Of a stretch of DNA of 46,712 bases, positions 25,956 through 33,369 are shown one piece after another. The stretch covers positions 1 through 46,712 of the forward strand of contig JARLHX010000134.1 in assembly GCA_031292035.1 (NCBI GenBank), read 5' to 3'. Numbering within the stretch: position 1 is the stretch's first letter; every line of letters begins with the position of its first letter. The notes under the pieces are model-generated. The model had not been told where the DNA came from. It was given only the letters and a program-made list of their open reading frames with translations, and searched no databases. Source of the DNA: Negativicutes bacterium. Lineage in GTDB: Bacteria; Bacillota_C; Negativicutes; Sporomusales_B; JARLHX01. Both the position numbers and the translations under genes were made by a program.

Positions 25956-26084
25956 CTAGGGTAACGTTCGGTTGACAAAATCCACGTGCGGATTGAGCGA
26001 AGGCGTAGTGTTCAGTGTCTTGGGCTCGCGCTCCGGTGGAGTCTGCGGCTGTTTGGCACTGGCGGGCTGTTTGGGCTGAACCAT
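25956..26084 (-). CDS. Micro-protein, 42 residues, Pro/Gln-rich, first gene of micro-gene operon
   Basis: A 42-codon frame from ATG 26084 with AGGAGGTG five bases upstream. The protein starts MVQPKQPASAKQPQTPPERE and ends HVDFVNRTLP. It is dominated by Pro, Gln, Lys and Thr and should be unstructured. An in-frame upstream ATG at 26132 also exists, but its GGAGG is only two bases away and lies in a hairpin (GGTGGAG 26120-26126 with CTCCACC 26136-26142), so the shorter form is preferred. It is the first of three tightly spaced micro-genes read toward metF, about 80 bases downstream of the terminator of the membrane-protein gene. No family recognised. Confidence 0.6.
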   Translation of the reverse strand: MVQPKQPASAKQPQTPPEREPKTLNTTPSLNPHVDFVNRTLP

Positions 26085-26167
26085 GGCCACACCTCCTGCT
26101 GCGTTTATTTGCCGTGGCTGGTGGAGAATCATCACCTCCACCGTTATTTTCCCCCAAAAGCGATAAA

Positions 26168-26197
26168 TAAAAACCCCCGGCGAGACCCGGGGGTTTT
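26168..26197 (-). terminator. Terminator of the 81-residue membrane-protein gene
   Basis: AAAACCCCCGG and CCGGGGGTTTT are perfectly complementary over 11 bases around a six-base loop. On the minus strand a T-rich tract (TTTTTATTTATC) follows. It lies just after the stop at 26205. Confidence 0.9.
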
Positions 26198-26204
26198 GGC
26201 AGAT

Positions 26205-26450
26205 TTATTTGAATATCGATTTGACGAATTTCAGGGCCATCGTCCAGCCATAGAGAAAGGCGGCCATGAGGAGGGCGTTTAAGAGTCCCTCGCGAAGGAG
26301 TACCGGCAGGACACCGACGGCTGTGCCGGCAAAACGGAAGAGGCCGGCCTGCTGATCGGTTTTGCAGAAGGGCGTAATGGCGACAAAATGAAATAGTGCG
26401 CCATAGATGAAATAGCGCCACCAAAAATCGGAAGACGGTAAAAGCTCCAT
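26205..26450 (-). CDS. Small membrane protein (81 residues), unknown
   Basis: An 81-residue hydrophobic protein starting MELLPSSDFWWRYFIYGAL and ending YGWTMALKFVKSIFK. It seems to have two membrane segments (about residues 12-28, and 40-70 with LLREGLLNALLMAAFLYGW). ATG 26450 has AGGG seven bases upstream, and a good sigma-A promoter lies at 26481-26509 on the same strand, so it is a single-gene unit ending in a strong terminator. I do not recognise the family. It is divergent from the flavoprotein gene at 26598. Confidence 0.78.
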   Translation of the reverse strand: MELLPSSDFWWRYFIYGALFHFVAITPFCKTDQQAGLFRFAGTAVGVLPVLLREGLLNALLMAAFLYGWTMALKFVKSIFK

Positions 26451-26480
26451 ATTTTCACCCTTTATCGTAAGATTATATTC

Positions 26481-26509
26481 ATTGTACTATAGGCGCCAAG
26501 GCTTGACAA
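26481..26509 (-). promoter_or_regulatory. Sigma-A promoter for the 81-residue membrane-protein gene
   Basis: On the minus strand TTGTCA and TACAAT are separated by exactly 17 bases, about 31 bases before ATG 26450. Confidence 0.75.
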
Positions 26510-26597
26510 CGCCGAATTTGGCCAGGGGGCAGACAGAGGAAGTCAGGCCGGCTGCGGCGAAATTTAGAGAAAAAAGAAAGTGTAGGAGGCAATGGGG

Positions 26598-27443
26598 ATG
26601 AAAGTTCTTGGTCTGGTGGCATCGCCCCGGAAAAACGGCAATTCAGAGATTTTGGTCAAGGAGATGCTGTCGGCATTGCCGGCTGACACGGAAAAAGAAA
26701 TGATCCGCTTGTCCAGCCTTGATATTAAGCAATGCAATGCTTGTTATGCCTGTCTGCCGTCCGAGGCCGGGTGTATTGTCAAAGATGACCTGGCCTTTTT
26801 ATTGGATAAAATCAAAACGGCTGACGCGGTGATCATCGCGGCGGCTTGTTATTTCCTCGGCCCGCATACCAGTATTAAAACCATCAACGACCGGCTGATT
26901 TCGGTGCTGGCCAACGCCGCCGACTATACCGGCAAGAAATGTGTGACAGCAGTGACTTACGGCGTGCCAGGCTGGGAGGGTTATGCCCGGGAAGCAGTGA
27001 ACAATTTTGCCCGGTTTCTCCATCTCGAGGTGCAGGGTGATATGCTGGTGAATGCGGCCAGCCCCGGCGAGGCGGTCCGCCCGGAGGTGCTGGCTGCTGC
27101 CCGGGAATTGGCCGGTCGGTTGGTCGATGATGGACAGGCTGACATTGAGGCGCCTGGGGTGATCAGCTGTCAGGGGTGCGGCAGCAGTCTGCTGCAGCTG
27201 GCGCCGGACGGAAAGGTGCGCTGCGTGATGTGCGGGACTGAGGGGATGCTAAAATCAGCAGCCGGTGGGTTTGGCATTGATTTTGCGGCCGGTGGCCATC
27301 TGCGATTTTCACCAGCCGGAATGGATCACCACAGCAGGCTGCTAGAAGACATCAAACGGCAATTTATCGCCACCCGTCAGGAACTGGCCCAGCTTCGCCG
27401 GCCTTATAGCAACATGGATTGGTGGGTTGAGCCCAACCGATAA
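26598..27443 (+). CDS. Iron-sulfur-flavoprotein-like NAD(P)H/FMN reductase with zinc-ribbon-like tail
   Basis: A 281-residue protein. Residues 1 to about 175 form a flavodoxin-like FMN-binding fold (MKVLGLVASPRKNGNSEILV, where SPRKNGNS binds the FMN phosphate). The cysteine cluster CNACYACLPSEAGC is typical of iron-sulfur flavoproteins that bind a [4Fe-4S] cluster. A C-terminal extension adds CQGCG and CVMCG, 19 residues apart, which looks like a zinc ribbon or rubredoxin-like knuckle. The likely job is electron transfer to small oxidants or a redox partner in an anaerobe. ATG 26598 is chosen because TAGGAGG lies eight bases upstream; the ATG at 26592 is too close. sbcD begins 20 bases after the stop, so co-transcription is possible. 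Confidence 0.85.
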   Translation: MKVLGLVASPRKNGNSEILVKEMLSALPADTEKEMIRLSSLDIKQCNACYACLPSEAGCIVKDDLAFLLDKIKTADAVIIAAACYFLGPHTSIKTINDRLISVLANAADYTGKKCVTAVTYGVPGWEGYAREAVNNFARFLHLEVQGDMLVNAASPGEAVRPEVLAAARELAGRLVDDGQADIEAPGVISCQGCGSSLLQLAPDGKVRCVMCGTEGMLKSAAGGFGIDFAAGGHLRFSPAGMDHHSRLLEDIKRQFIATRQELAQLRRPYSNMDWWVEPNR

Positions 27444-27462
27444 CGATGAGGGGGAGACGGGT

Positions 27463-28614
27463 TTGCGATTTCTCCATACCGCCGACTGGCATCTGGGAAG
27501 AATTTTTCATAATACTCATCTGACTGAAGACCAGGCTTATGTCCTGGAACAGTTTGTCGATTTGGTGCGGGATGTCAAACCGGACGCCGTGGTGCTGGCC
27601 GGCGATGTCTATGACCGTGCCGTGCCGCCGCCGGAGGCGGTTAGTCAGTTGGACGACGTATTGTCGCGGATTTTGCTGGATTGCCGCGTGCCGGTGATCG
27701 TTACCGCCGGTAACCATGACAGTCCTGAACGGCTGGGCTTCGGCGAAAAGGTGCTGGCCCGGCAGAATCTCTATGTCTTCGGCCAGGTGTCGCCGGCCAC
27801 CCAGCCGGTGGTGCTGTCTGACGCCCACGGGCCGGTTTATTTTTGCCCGATTCCTTATGCCGAACCAGCGGTGGTCCGCGAACGGCTGGCTGACGGGGAG
27901 GTCCACAGCCACGAGCAGGCGCTGGCGCTCTTGGCCCAGCGCATTCAAGACTCAGTGCCTTCTGGTGCGCGCCGGGTGGGCATCGCTCACGCTTTTGTCG
28001 CCGGCGGGACAGGCAGCGAGTCGGAGCGTCCTCTCAGTATCGGTAGCCTGGCTACCGTCAGTGCCGGGGTTTTTGATTCCTTCCATTATGTCGCCCTGGG
28101 ACATCTTCATCAGGGCCAGCAGGTTGGGCGCTCTGAAATCCGCTACGCCGGGTCGCCGCTGAAGTACTCCTTCTCCGAGGCCAGACATAAAAAGTCGGTA
28201 GCGCTGGTGGAACTGGATGCCACCGGTAATGCGCAGGTGGAGCTGGTGGCCCTTCGTCCCCGGCGGGATGTCCGCTGTTTGGAAGGTTTTTTGGAAGAGA
28301 TCCTGACCGCGGGCGGCCGGGACGACAATAACGAGGACTATGTCATGGTGACCTTGCGGGATCGCGGCGCCATTTTGGACGCTATGGGAAAACTGCGGCA
28401 GGCTTACCCCAATGTGCTGCACCTGGAACGACTCCAGGCAGCTGCGGCAGGCACCGAAGCCCATCGCGGCGATCACCGCCGCCAGAGCGAAGCCGACCTT
28501 TTCACCAGCTTTTTCGCCCAGGTTACCGGCCAGCCGCCGGATGAGGCCGAGACGGCGACAATGACCAGGTTGCTGGATGGCTTTGGCCGCCGGGAACGGG
28601 AGGTGGGGGCATGA
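27463..28614 (+). CDS. sbcD: SbcD, nuclease subunit of the SbcCD complex
   Basis: A calcineurin-type metallophosphoesterase of 383 residues that works with SbcC to cut hairpins and blocked double-strand ends. The metal-site motifs are all visible: FLHTADWHLG (Asp, His), VLAGDVYDR (Asp), VTAGNHDSPERL (Asn, His), GIAHAFV (His) and ALGHLHQ (His pair). The later region contains YAGSPLKYSFSE, also standard. The start is a TTG with GAGGGGGAG seven bases upstream; starting at 27427 would add residues with no match to the family start. The last four bases overlap sbcC (ATGA), so the two are translationally coupled. Confidence 0.95.
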   Translation: MRFLHTADWHLGRIFHNTHLTEDQAYVLEQFVDLVRDVKPDAVVLAGDVYDRAVPPPEAVSQLDDVLSRILLDCRVPVIVTAGNHDSPERLGFGEKVLARQNLYVFGQVSPATQPVVLSDAHGPVYFCPIPYAEPAVVRERLADGEVHSHEQALALLAQRIQDSVPSGARRVGIAHAFVAGGTGSESERPLSIGSLATVSAGVFDSFHYVALGHLHQGQQVGRSEIRYAGSPLKYSFSEARHKKSVALVELDATGNAQVELVALRPRRDVRCLEGFLEEILTAGGRDDNNEDYVMVTLRDRGAILDAMGKLRQAYPNVLHLERLQAAAAGTEAHRGDHRRQSEADLFTSFFAQVTGQPPDEAETATMTRLLDGFGRREREVGA

Positions 28615-31600
28615 GACCGCTCAGGCTGACTATGACCGCCTTTGGGCCTTACGCCGGGAGTGAAGCGGTCGATTTCGGCCGGTTGGGTACTGCCAGCTTT
28701 TTTCTGATCCACGGCCCGACCGGGTCAGGCAAAACTTCGATTCTGGATGCCATGTGCTTCGCCTTGTTCGGCAAAACCAGCGGCGATGTTCGTGACGGCA
28801 AACAGATGCGCAGCGATTATGTCGATCCGACTGTCGCCACTCAGGTGATTTTCGATTTTTCTCTGGGCGGTGACGCCTATCGTATCCAGCGCTCGCCAGA
28901 GCAGGAAGTGCTGAAAAAACGCGGTTCAGGCAATACCACCATGCCGTCGTCCGCCACCTTGTGGAAACGAACCGGTCTGCGCGACGATGGAGCAGAGGGG
29001 ACAGTACTTGCCAGTCGCTGGGAGAAGGTCACCCAGGCGGTGGAGGGACTGCTGGGTTTTAAATACGAGCAGTTTCGCCAGGTGGTGATGCTGCCGCAGG
29101 GCGAGTTTCGGCGGCTGCTGCTGGCCAACTCCAAGGACCGGGAAGCCATTTTGGCGACCCTGTTCCAGACCGAGCTCTACCGGAGGATCGAGGACTATTT
29201 CAAGCAACAGGCCAAAGAACTGGCTGAACAGGTAAGGGAACTGGAAGATAAAAAGAAGTGGACACTGGAGCAGGCTGGGGTGGCTTCGGCCGCCGAACTG
29301 GCCGGGCGGCTGGCGGACGACGAGGCGCAGGGCAAGACCCTGACGGCTGCAGCCGCTGCTGCCCAGGTGGCCCTGCAGGCGGCCCAGGACCAACTGGCTG
29401 CCGTCAGGCTACTGAAGTCCCAGTTCGAGGATATGAGGCAGGCAAAAGAGCAATTGGCTGAACTGGCTGCTGCTGCGCAGGTGATTGACAGCAACCGGCA
29501 AGAGCTGGCTGCTGCCCGGAAGGCCGCGACGTTGGGCGATCTCGCCGAGCAGCTCGCACAGCGGGAAAGCGAGTGGCAACTGGCGGCAGCTCATTTTCAG
29601 CAGGCAGGGAGCGAGCTTGCCGCAGCCGGGCAAGAGGCCCAGCTGGCGGTAGAAGCCCTGCAGCAGGAAGTGGCTAAAGAGGGGCAGCGGCAGGAAGCGG
29701 TCGAGGCGCAGAGGCAGTTGGCTGATATGCAGGCCGGATTGCGGCAGTGGACCGACGCCCAGGCGGAGAGCACTAAAACTGAGGGGATAGCGCGCGCGGC
29801 GCAAGAGGCTTATGAGCAACATAAACGTAGCCTGCAAAAGGCTGCTGAGCAAATAGAAGAGACCCGTCAGGAGCGAGACAGACTGCGGGAAGAGACGCTA
29901 CAGGCGCCTGCCCGGCAGGTGGCCTGGCAGGCGGCCCGGAAGATTGTCGAGCAGCGGGAGAAACTGGACGAGTTGCGGGCAGCCTACGCTGCGGTTGCCA
30001 GAAAAGAAAAAAACGCCAAGGAAGTATTGGCGAAGGCGGAGCAAGCGGTGGCCGCAGCCCGACTGGAACTTGAGGCGGCGCAAGCCGACTGGCGGCAGGG
30101 TCAGGCGGTGGAGCTTGCCAGGGAATTGAAAGAGGGGCAGGCATGCCCGGTATGCGGTTCGGAGCATCATCCCGCCCCTAGTCATGGTGCGGTGGGGGGC
30201 GTTTCCGGCGCTGACCTGGATAGTAAAGCGCAGCGGCTCAAACAACGCGAAGACGAATTGACGATGGTGCGCCAACAGGCGGCAGATATGGCGGTGGAAC
30301 TGGAAGGTTGCCGGGTGGAAGGGCAAAGTCTGAGTGAGCTGCTTGGCGAAAAAACGAAAGTCGAAGTGGCCGATCTCCAGGCGATAGCCAGCGACGAGCG
30401 GCAAGCTTTGGCACTGGCCGAACAGGCGGCCGACAAGCTGCCTGGCATCCAGCAGCAAATGGATCAATTGGCGGCTGCGGCGAAAGAACTTGATGGCAAG
30501 CTGGCAGTAGTCGAGGGCGATGCCGTACGGTGCGCAGCCGAGTATGCGCAGGCCAAAGCGGTGGCAGCCTTACGGGAAAAAGCCATCCCTGAGGTGTTGC
30601 GTGCCTCAGGACGATTGGCCGAGGCGCTGGAGCAGGCCACGTTGCGCAGTGAGCAACTGCGATTCGCCTTCGAGCAGGCTCGCGAGGCGTCGGAAAAAAG
30701 CGCCCGCCAAGTCGAAGGGCGCAAGGCGGCACACGCCGCAGCCGAAGCGAGTCTGGCGGCGATAGCGGCCAGGCTGAACGAGGAAAAGGACAAGTTTGTC
30801 CGCCGTATCAGCGTGGCCGGGTTTGGGGATGAAGCGGCCTTTCGGGCGGCGCTCCGGTCATCGACGGTGATGGAATCGTTGGAGCAGGAGATCAGAGACT
30901 ATGACGCGGCCAAACTGTTGACTGATGAACGGGTAAGATTAGCTGAGGCGGTCACGGCCGGTTTTGCCGAACCTGATCCGCAAAATGCCGAAGAGGTGGC
31001 GCACCAGGCTGAAGAAGCCAAGAACGAACTGATCGCGGCCCAGGCGAGGCTGGAGGAGGGTGTCGCCAAGCGGCGGGAATGGCTGGCAGAGCTTGGCCGG
31101 ATCGAGGGTCAGGTGGCCGGACGGGGTCAGGAATACGCCCTTCTCGGGCGGCTGGCCGAGGTAGCCAATGGCCAGAACGCGCAGCGACTGAGTTTTCATC
31201 GCTTTGTTCTGGCGGCGCTATTAGAGGAAGTCATGCTGGCCGCCAACGTCCGGTTGAAAAAAATGAGCCGCGGGCGTTATGCCCTGCGGCGGATGACCGA
31301 CCTATTGCACCGCGGCGCAGCAGGCGGGCTGGATATCGAGATTGAGGATAATTACACGGGTACAGCCCGTCATGTTGCCACCCTGTCGGGCGGCGAGACC
31401 TTCCTGGCATCGCTGGCCCTGGCGCTCGGGCTGGCTGATGTCGTCCAAGGTTATTCTGGGGGAATTTATCTGGATACCATTTTTGTTGATGAGGGCTTCG
31501 GCACACTGGACCCCGAGTCGCTGGACATGGCCATGCAGGCCCTTGTCGAGCTCCAGAATACCGGGCGGCTGGTGGGGATCATTTCTCACGTCCCTGAGCT

Positions 31601-31679
31601 AAAAGAACGGATTTCAGCCCGCCTCGAGATTGTTCCCACCGAGCGGGGCAGCACTATTCGCTGGTCGGTTTCGACATAG
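28611..31679 (+). CDS. sbcC: SbcC, ATPase subunit of the SbcCD nuclease
   Basis: A 1022-residue SMC-like ATPase. The N-terminal lobe has MRPLRLTMTAFGPYAG and Walker A GPTGSGKTSILDAMCFALFG. Two long Ala/Glu/Gln-rich coiled coils (about 200-500 and 530-800) flank the zinc hook CPVCG (Cys512 and Cys515), through which two molecules join. The C-terminal lobe has the ABC signature LSGGETFLASLALALGLA and Walker B IFVDEGFGTLD. The length and layout match the family. The ATG overlaps the sbcD stop. The last 26 bases overlap, tail to tail, the end of the EamA transporter gene on the other strand. Confidence 0.96.
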   Translation: MRPLRLTMTAFGPYAGSEAVDFGRLGTASFFLIHGPTGSGKTSILDAMCFALFGKTSGDVRDGKQMRSDYVDPTVATQVIFDFSLGGDAYRIQRSPEQEVLKKRGSGNTTMPSSATLWKRTGLRDDGAEGTVLASRWEKVTQAVEGLLGFKYEQFRQVVMLPQGEFRRLLLANSKDREAILATLFQTELYRRIEDYFKQQAKELAEQVRELEDKKKWTLEQAGVASAAELAGRLADDEAQGKTLTAAAAAAQVALQAAQDQLAAVRLLKSQFEDMRQAKEQLAELAAAAQVIDSNRQELAAARKAATLGDLAEQLAQRESEWQLAAAHFQQAGSELAAAGQEAQLAVEALQQEVAKEGQRQEAVEAQRQLADMQAGLRQWTDAQAESTKTEGIARAAQEAYEQHKRSLQKAAEQIEETRQERDRLREETLQAPARQVAWQAARKIVEQREKLDELRAAYAAVARKEKNAKEVLAKAEQAVAAARLELEAAQADWRQGQAVELARELKEGQACPVCGSEHHPAPSHGAVGGVSGADLDSKAQRLKQREDELTMVRQQAADMAVELEGCRVEGQSLSELLGEKTKVEVADLQAIASDERQALALAEQAADKLPGIQQQMDQLAAAAKELDGKLAVVEGDAVRCAAEYAQAKAVAALREKAIPEVLRASGRLAEALEQATLRSEQLRFAFEQAREASEKSARQVEGRKAAHAAAEASLAAIAARLNEEKDKFVRRISVAGFGDEAAFRAALRSSTVMESLEQEIRDYDAAKLLTDERVRLAEAVTAGFAEPDPQNAEEVAHQAEEAKNELIAAQARLEEGVAKRREWLAELGRIEGQVAGRGQEYALLGRLAEVANGQNAQRLSFHRFVLAALLEEVMLAANVRLKKMSRGRYALRRMTDLLHRGAAGGLDIEIEDNYTGTARHVATLSGGETFLASLALALGLADVVQGYSGGIYLDTIFVDEGFGTLDPESLDMAMQALVELQNTGRLVGIISHVPELKERISARLEIVPTERGSTIRWSVST

Positions 31680-32553
31680 ACTGCTTGGCTAAAACAACGC
31701 CGCAGATGGTGATGACTCCGCCGACGCCCTGCAAGAGGGAGACCGTCTCGCCGATTGTCAATACACCGATAATGATGGCTACGGGGGTAATCAGGTACAT
31801 GTAGATCATGACCTGGTTAGCCCCGATTTTTTCGACGCCGTGGTTCCAGGCAACTAAGGCGATTACGGTAGCGGGTCCGATCGAGTAAAACAGCGAAGCC
31901 CAGCCTGCCGGGGACACTGCCTGCCAGGCGAAGGTGCCAACCTCCGGCAGGGCGCAGGCCAGGAGGATGATGGTGCCGACAAGGGAAGCGTGGCTGGTGA
32001 CCCAGAGGGAGGAGTGGTTTTTTAGCAGCGGTGTGGCTAGGATGGGATAGAGTCCCCACAGGAATCCGGCTGCCAGGGCCAGTCCGTCGCCCAATAGTCC
32101 CGTCGTCGCCAGGCCACTGTAGGCAGGGCTAAAGCGAATGACCAGGAAAAGGCCGGCGAAAGCGGCGATACAACCGGCCAGAGCCGGGGTGTTGGGTTTC
32201 TCTTGCCCTGCTGCCGCGCCGAGCAGGATGGTGAAAATCGGTGAAACGCCGAGTCCGAGGGCGGCGTTGGTCACAGAGGCGTATTTGACGGCCGCGATAT
32301 ACACGGTCTGATAGATGGCAATGCCCACAATGCCGACGGCGATGATCCGCGGCAGGTCAGGCCGGGAAAAGCCGAGGCCGCCTTCCCGGTGCTTCAATAG
32401 CAAGAAAAGAAGGGGGGTGGCGATGATAAACCGCAGGGCGGTAAAGAGGAGGGGCGAAAAATCCCGCATGCCGAATTTGCCGACGGTGTAGTTGCCTGCC
32501 CAGAACAGGACCGCTGCCCACAGCAGCAGTTCCACTTTGTATTTTGATGTCAT
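31654..32553 (-). CDS. EamA/DMT-family membrane transporter
   Basis: A 299-residue drug/metabolite transporter with ten predicted membrane segments in two five-segment EamA repeats (first repeat about 8-140, second about 155-290). Typical EamA features include LLLWAAVLFWAGNYTVGKFG at the start, RFIIATPLLFLLL, and the second-half IGPATVIALVAWNHGVEKIGA with YLITPVAIIIGVLTIGE. These carriers export amino acids or metabolites; the substrate is not predictable. AAGGAG lies eight bases before the ATG. The 3' end overlaps sbcC by 26 bases in convergent orientation, and no terminator is seen there. It diverges from the unknown gene at 32702. Confidence 0.93.
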   Translation of the reverse strand: MTSKYKVELLLWAAVLFWAGNYTVGKFGMRDFSPLLFTALRFIIATPLLFLLLKHREGGLGFSRPDLPRIIAVGIVGIAIYQTVYIAAVKYASVTNAALGLGVSPIFTILLGAAAGQEKPNTPALAGCIAAFAGLFLVIRFSPAYSGLATTGLLGDGLALAAGFLWGLYPILATPLLKNHSSLWVTSHASLVGTIILLACALPEVGTFAWQAVSPAGWASLFYSIGPATVIALVAWNHGVEKIGANQVMIYMYLITPVAIIIGVLTIGETVSLLQGVGGVITICGVVLAKQSMSKPTSE

Positions 32554-32701
32554 GGATCAGTCTCCTTGTCGTTATATGTAGTGGTTCGGTGGCAATCGTG
32601 TCAAATCCTTGGCCGGGTGGAAGATTTTTCGGCCAGCCAAGGGGTGCATAAGACGGTTGCTCACGGGAATAATGGTAGCGAGAAAGTGAGGAGGATAAAA
32701 A

Positions 32702-33064
32702 ATGACGATGAGAATGAGCCAGCTTGAAGTGGAACGGGTATTTTTGGATAGCCGAACCCCAGAGATGGTCAGTGGCTACGAATTTACCGTCGACTGCGGC
32801 GCGGTTTACTTCGGGGCGGTATATGACGATGACGGCAGTCTGCTGGCGATTGATCAGTATTTTTACAGTAAGGCCTTTTCCCGCGACGACGTGGAGGATG
32901 CCCTGATCACTGAGGACTTGCTGCTGGTGGATGACCGGGATTTTCCCGCCAAGACTTATTTGCTCACCAAAGGAGAAGGCGGGAACGAATGGCTGCGGTT
33001 TCATGCCGTGGTGCCGGAGGCAATCGACCCTGCCTATTTTCAACAAAAATATATCGGTGAATGA
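32702..33064 (+). CDS. Conserved-looking hypothetical protein (120 residues)
   Basis: A soluble acidic protein that I do not recognise. It starts MTMRMSQLEVERVFLDSRTP and contains a strand-rich middle (YEFTVDCGAVYFGAVYDDDG, then LAIDQYFYSK) and an Asp/Glu-rich stretch (DDVEDALITEDLLLVDDRD). It has no signal peptide, membrane segment or metal motif. AGGAGG is placed well before ATG 32702; the ATG at 32711 is also possible. It is a single gene followed directly by a GC-rich hairpin. Composition matches the neighbours, so it is likely a native gene. Confidence 0.75.
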   Translation: MTMRMSQLEVERVFLDSRTPEMVSGYEFTVDCGAVYFGAVYDDDGSLLAIDQYFYSKAFSRDDVEDALITEDLLLVDDRDFPAKTYLLTKGEGGNEWLRFHAVVPEAIDPAYFQQKYIGE

Positions 33065-33066
33065 AG

Positions 33067-33090
33067 GGCCGGCGGCAGCCGGCCTGGCTT
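33067..33090 (+). terminator. Possible terminator after the 120-residue gene
   Basis: GGCCGGC (33067-33073) pairs with GCCGGCC (33078-33084) around GGCA, two bases after the stop codon. The following tract (TGGCTTATTT) is only moderately T-rich. Confidence 0.55.
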
Positions 33091-33166
33091 ATTTCCAGAG
33101 ACTGACAGACAATCAGCCGAAAATTGTGTGGAATATTATGGAATCCATGCTATTGATACACTATGT

Positions 33167-33294
33167 TGTCGAATGGGTCGGGGAGGGAAAGGTAGAAAAC
33201 GCAAGCTTTTCTCGTACTATCGGTCTATTATTCGACAAATGAAGTGCTTGACAAACGGCATTTTGTCGGTATTTTACGAAAAATACTTGACGAA
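33167..33294 (+). promoter_or_regulatory. Kinase promoter region with several Spo0A-box-like heptamers
   Basis: The 305-base space before the kinase holds TGTCGAA at 33167-33173 and its exact reverse complement TTCGACA at 33231-33237, forming the nonamer pair TTGTCGAAT/ATTCGACAA. It also holds TGACGAA at 33288-33294 and a near match TGTCGGT at 33264-33270. A sigma-A-like promoter, TTGACA 33248-33253 and TATTTT 33270-33275 with 16 bases between, starts 10 bases after the second box. This placement resembles Spo0A-regulated promoters. Direct copies of ACGAAAAATA are also present. Apart from the hairpin at 33067, no gene is seen in this space. Confidence 0.5.
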
Positions 33295-33369
33295 AAATAA
33301 GAGGAAAACCACCCCGCTACAAGAAGGTTTATCACACAATGAGGTGTGGGCGTGAGGGGGAGACCGGTA

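Noticed and set aside
26132..26134. ATG as the main start of the 42-residue frame (longer product)
   Set aside because: Its ribosome site is only two bases away and buried in a hairpin; ATG 26084 has a well-spaced AGGAGGTG.
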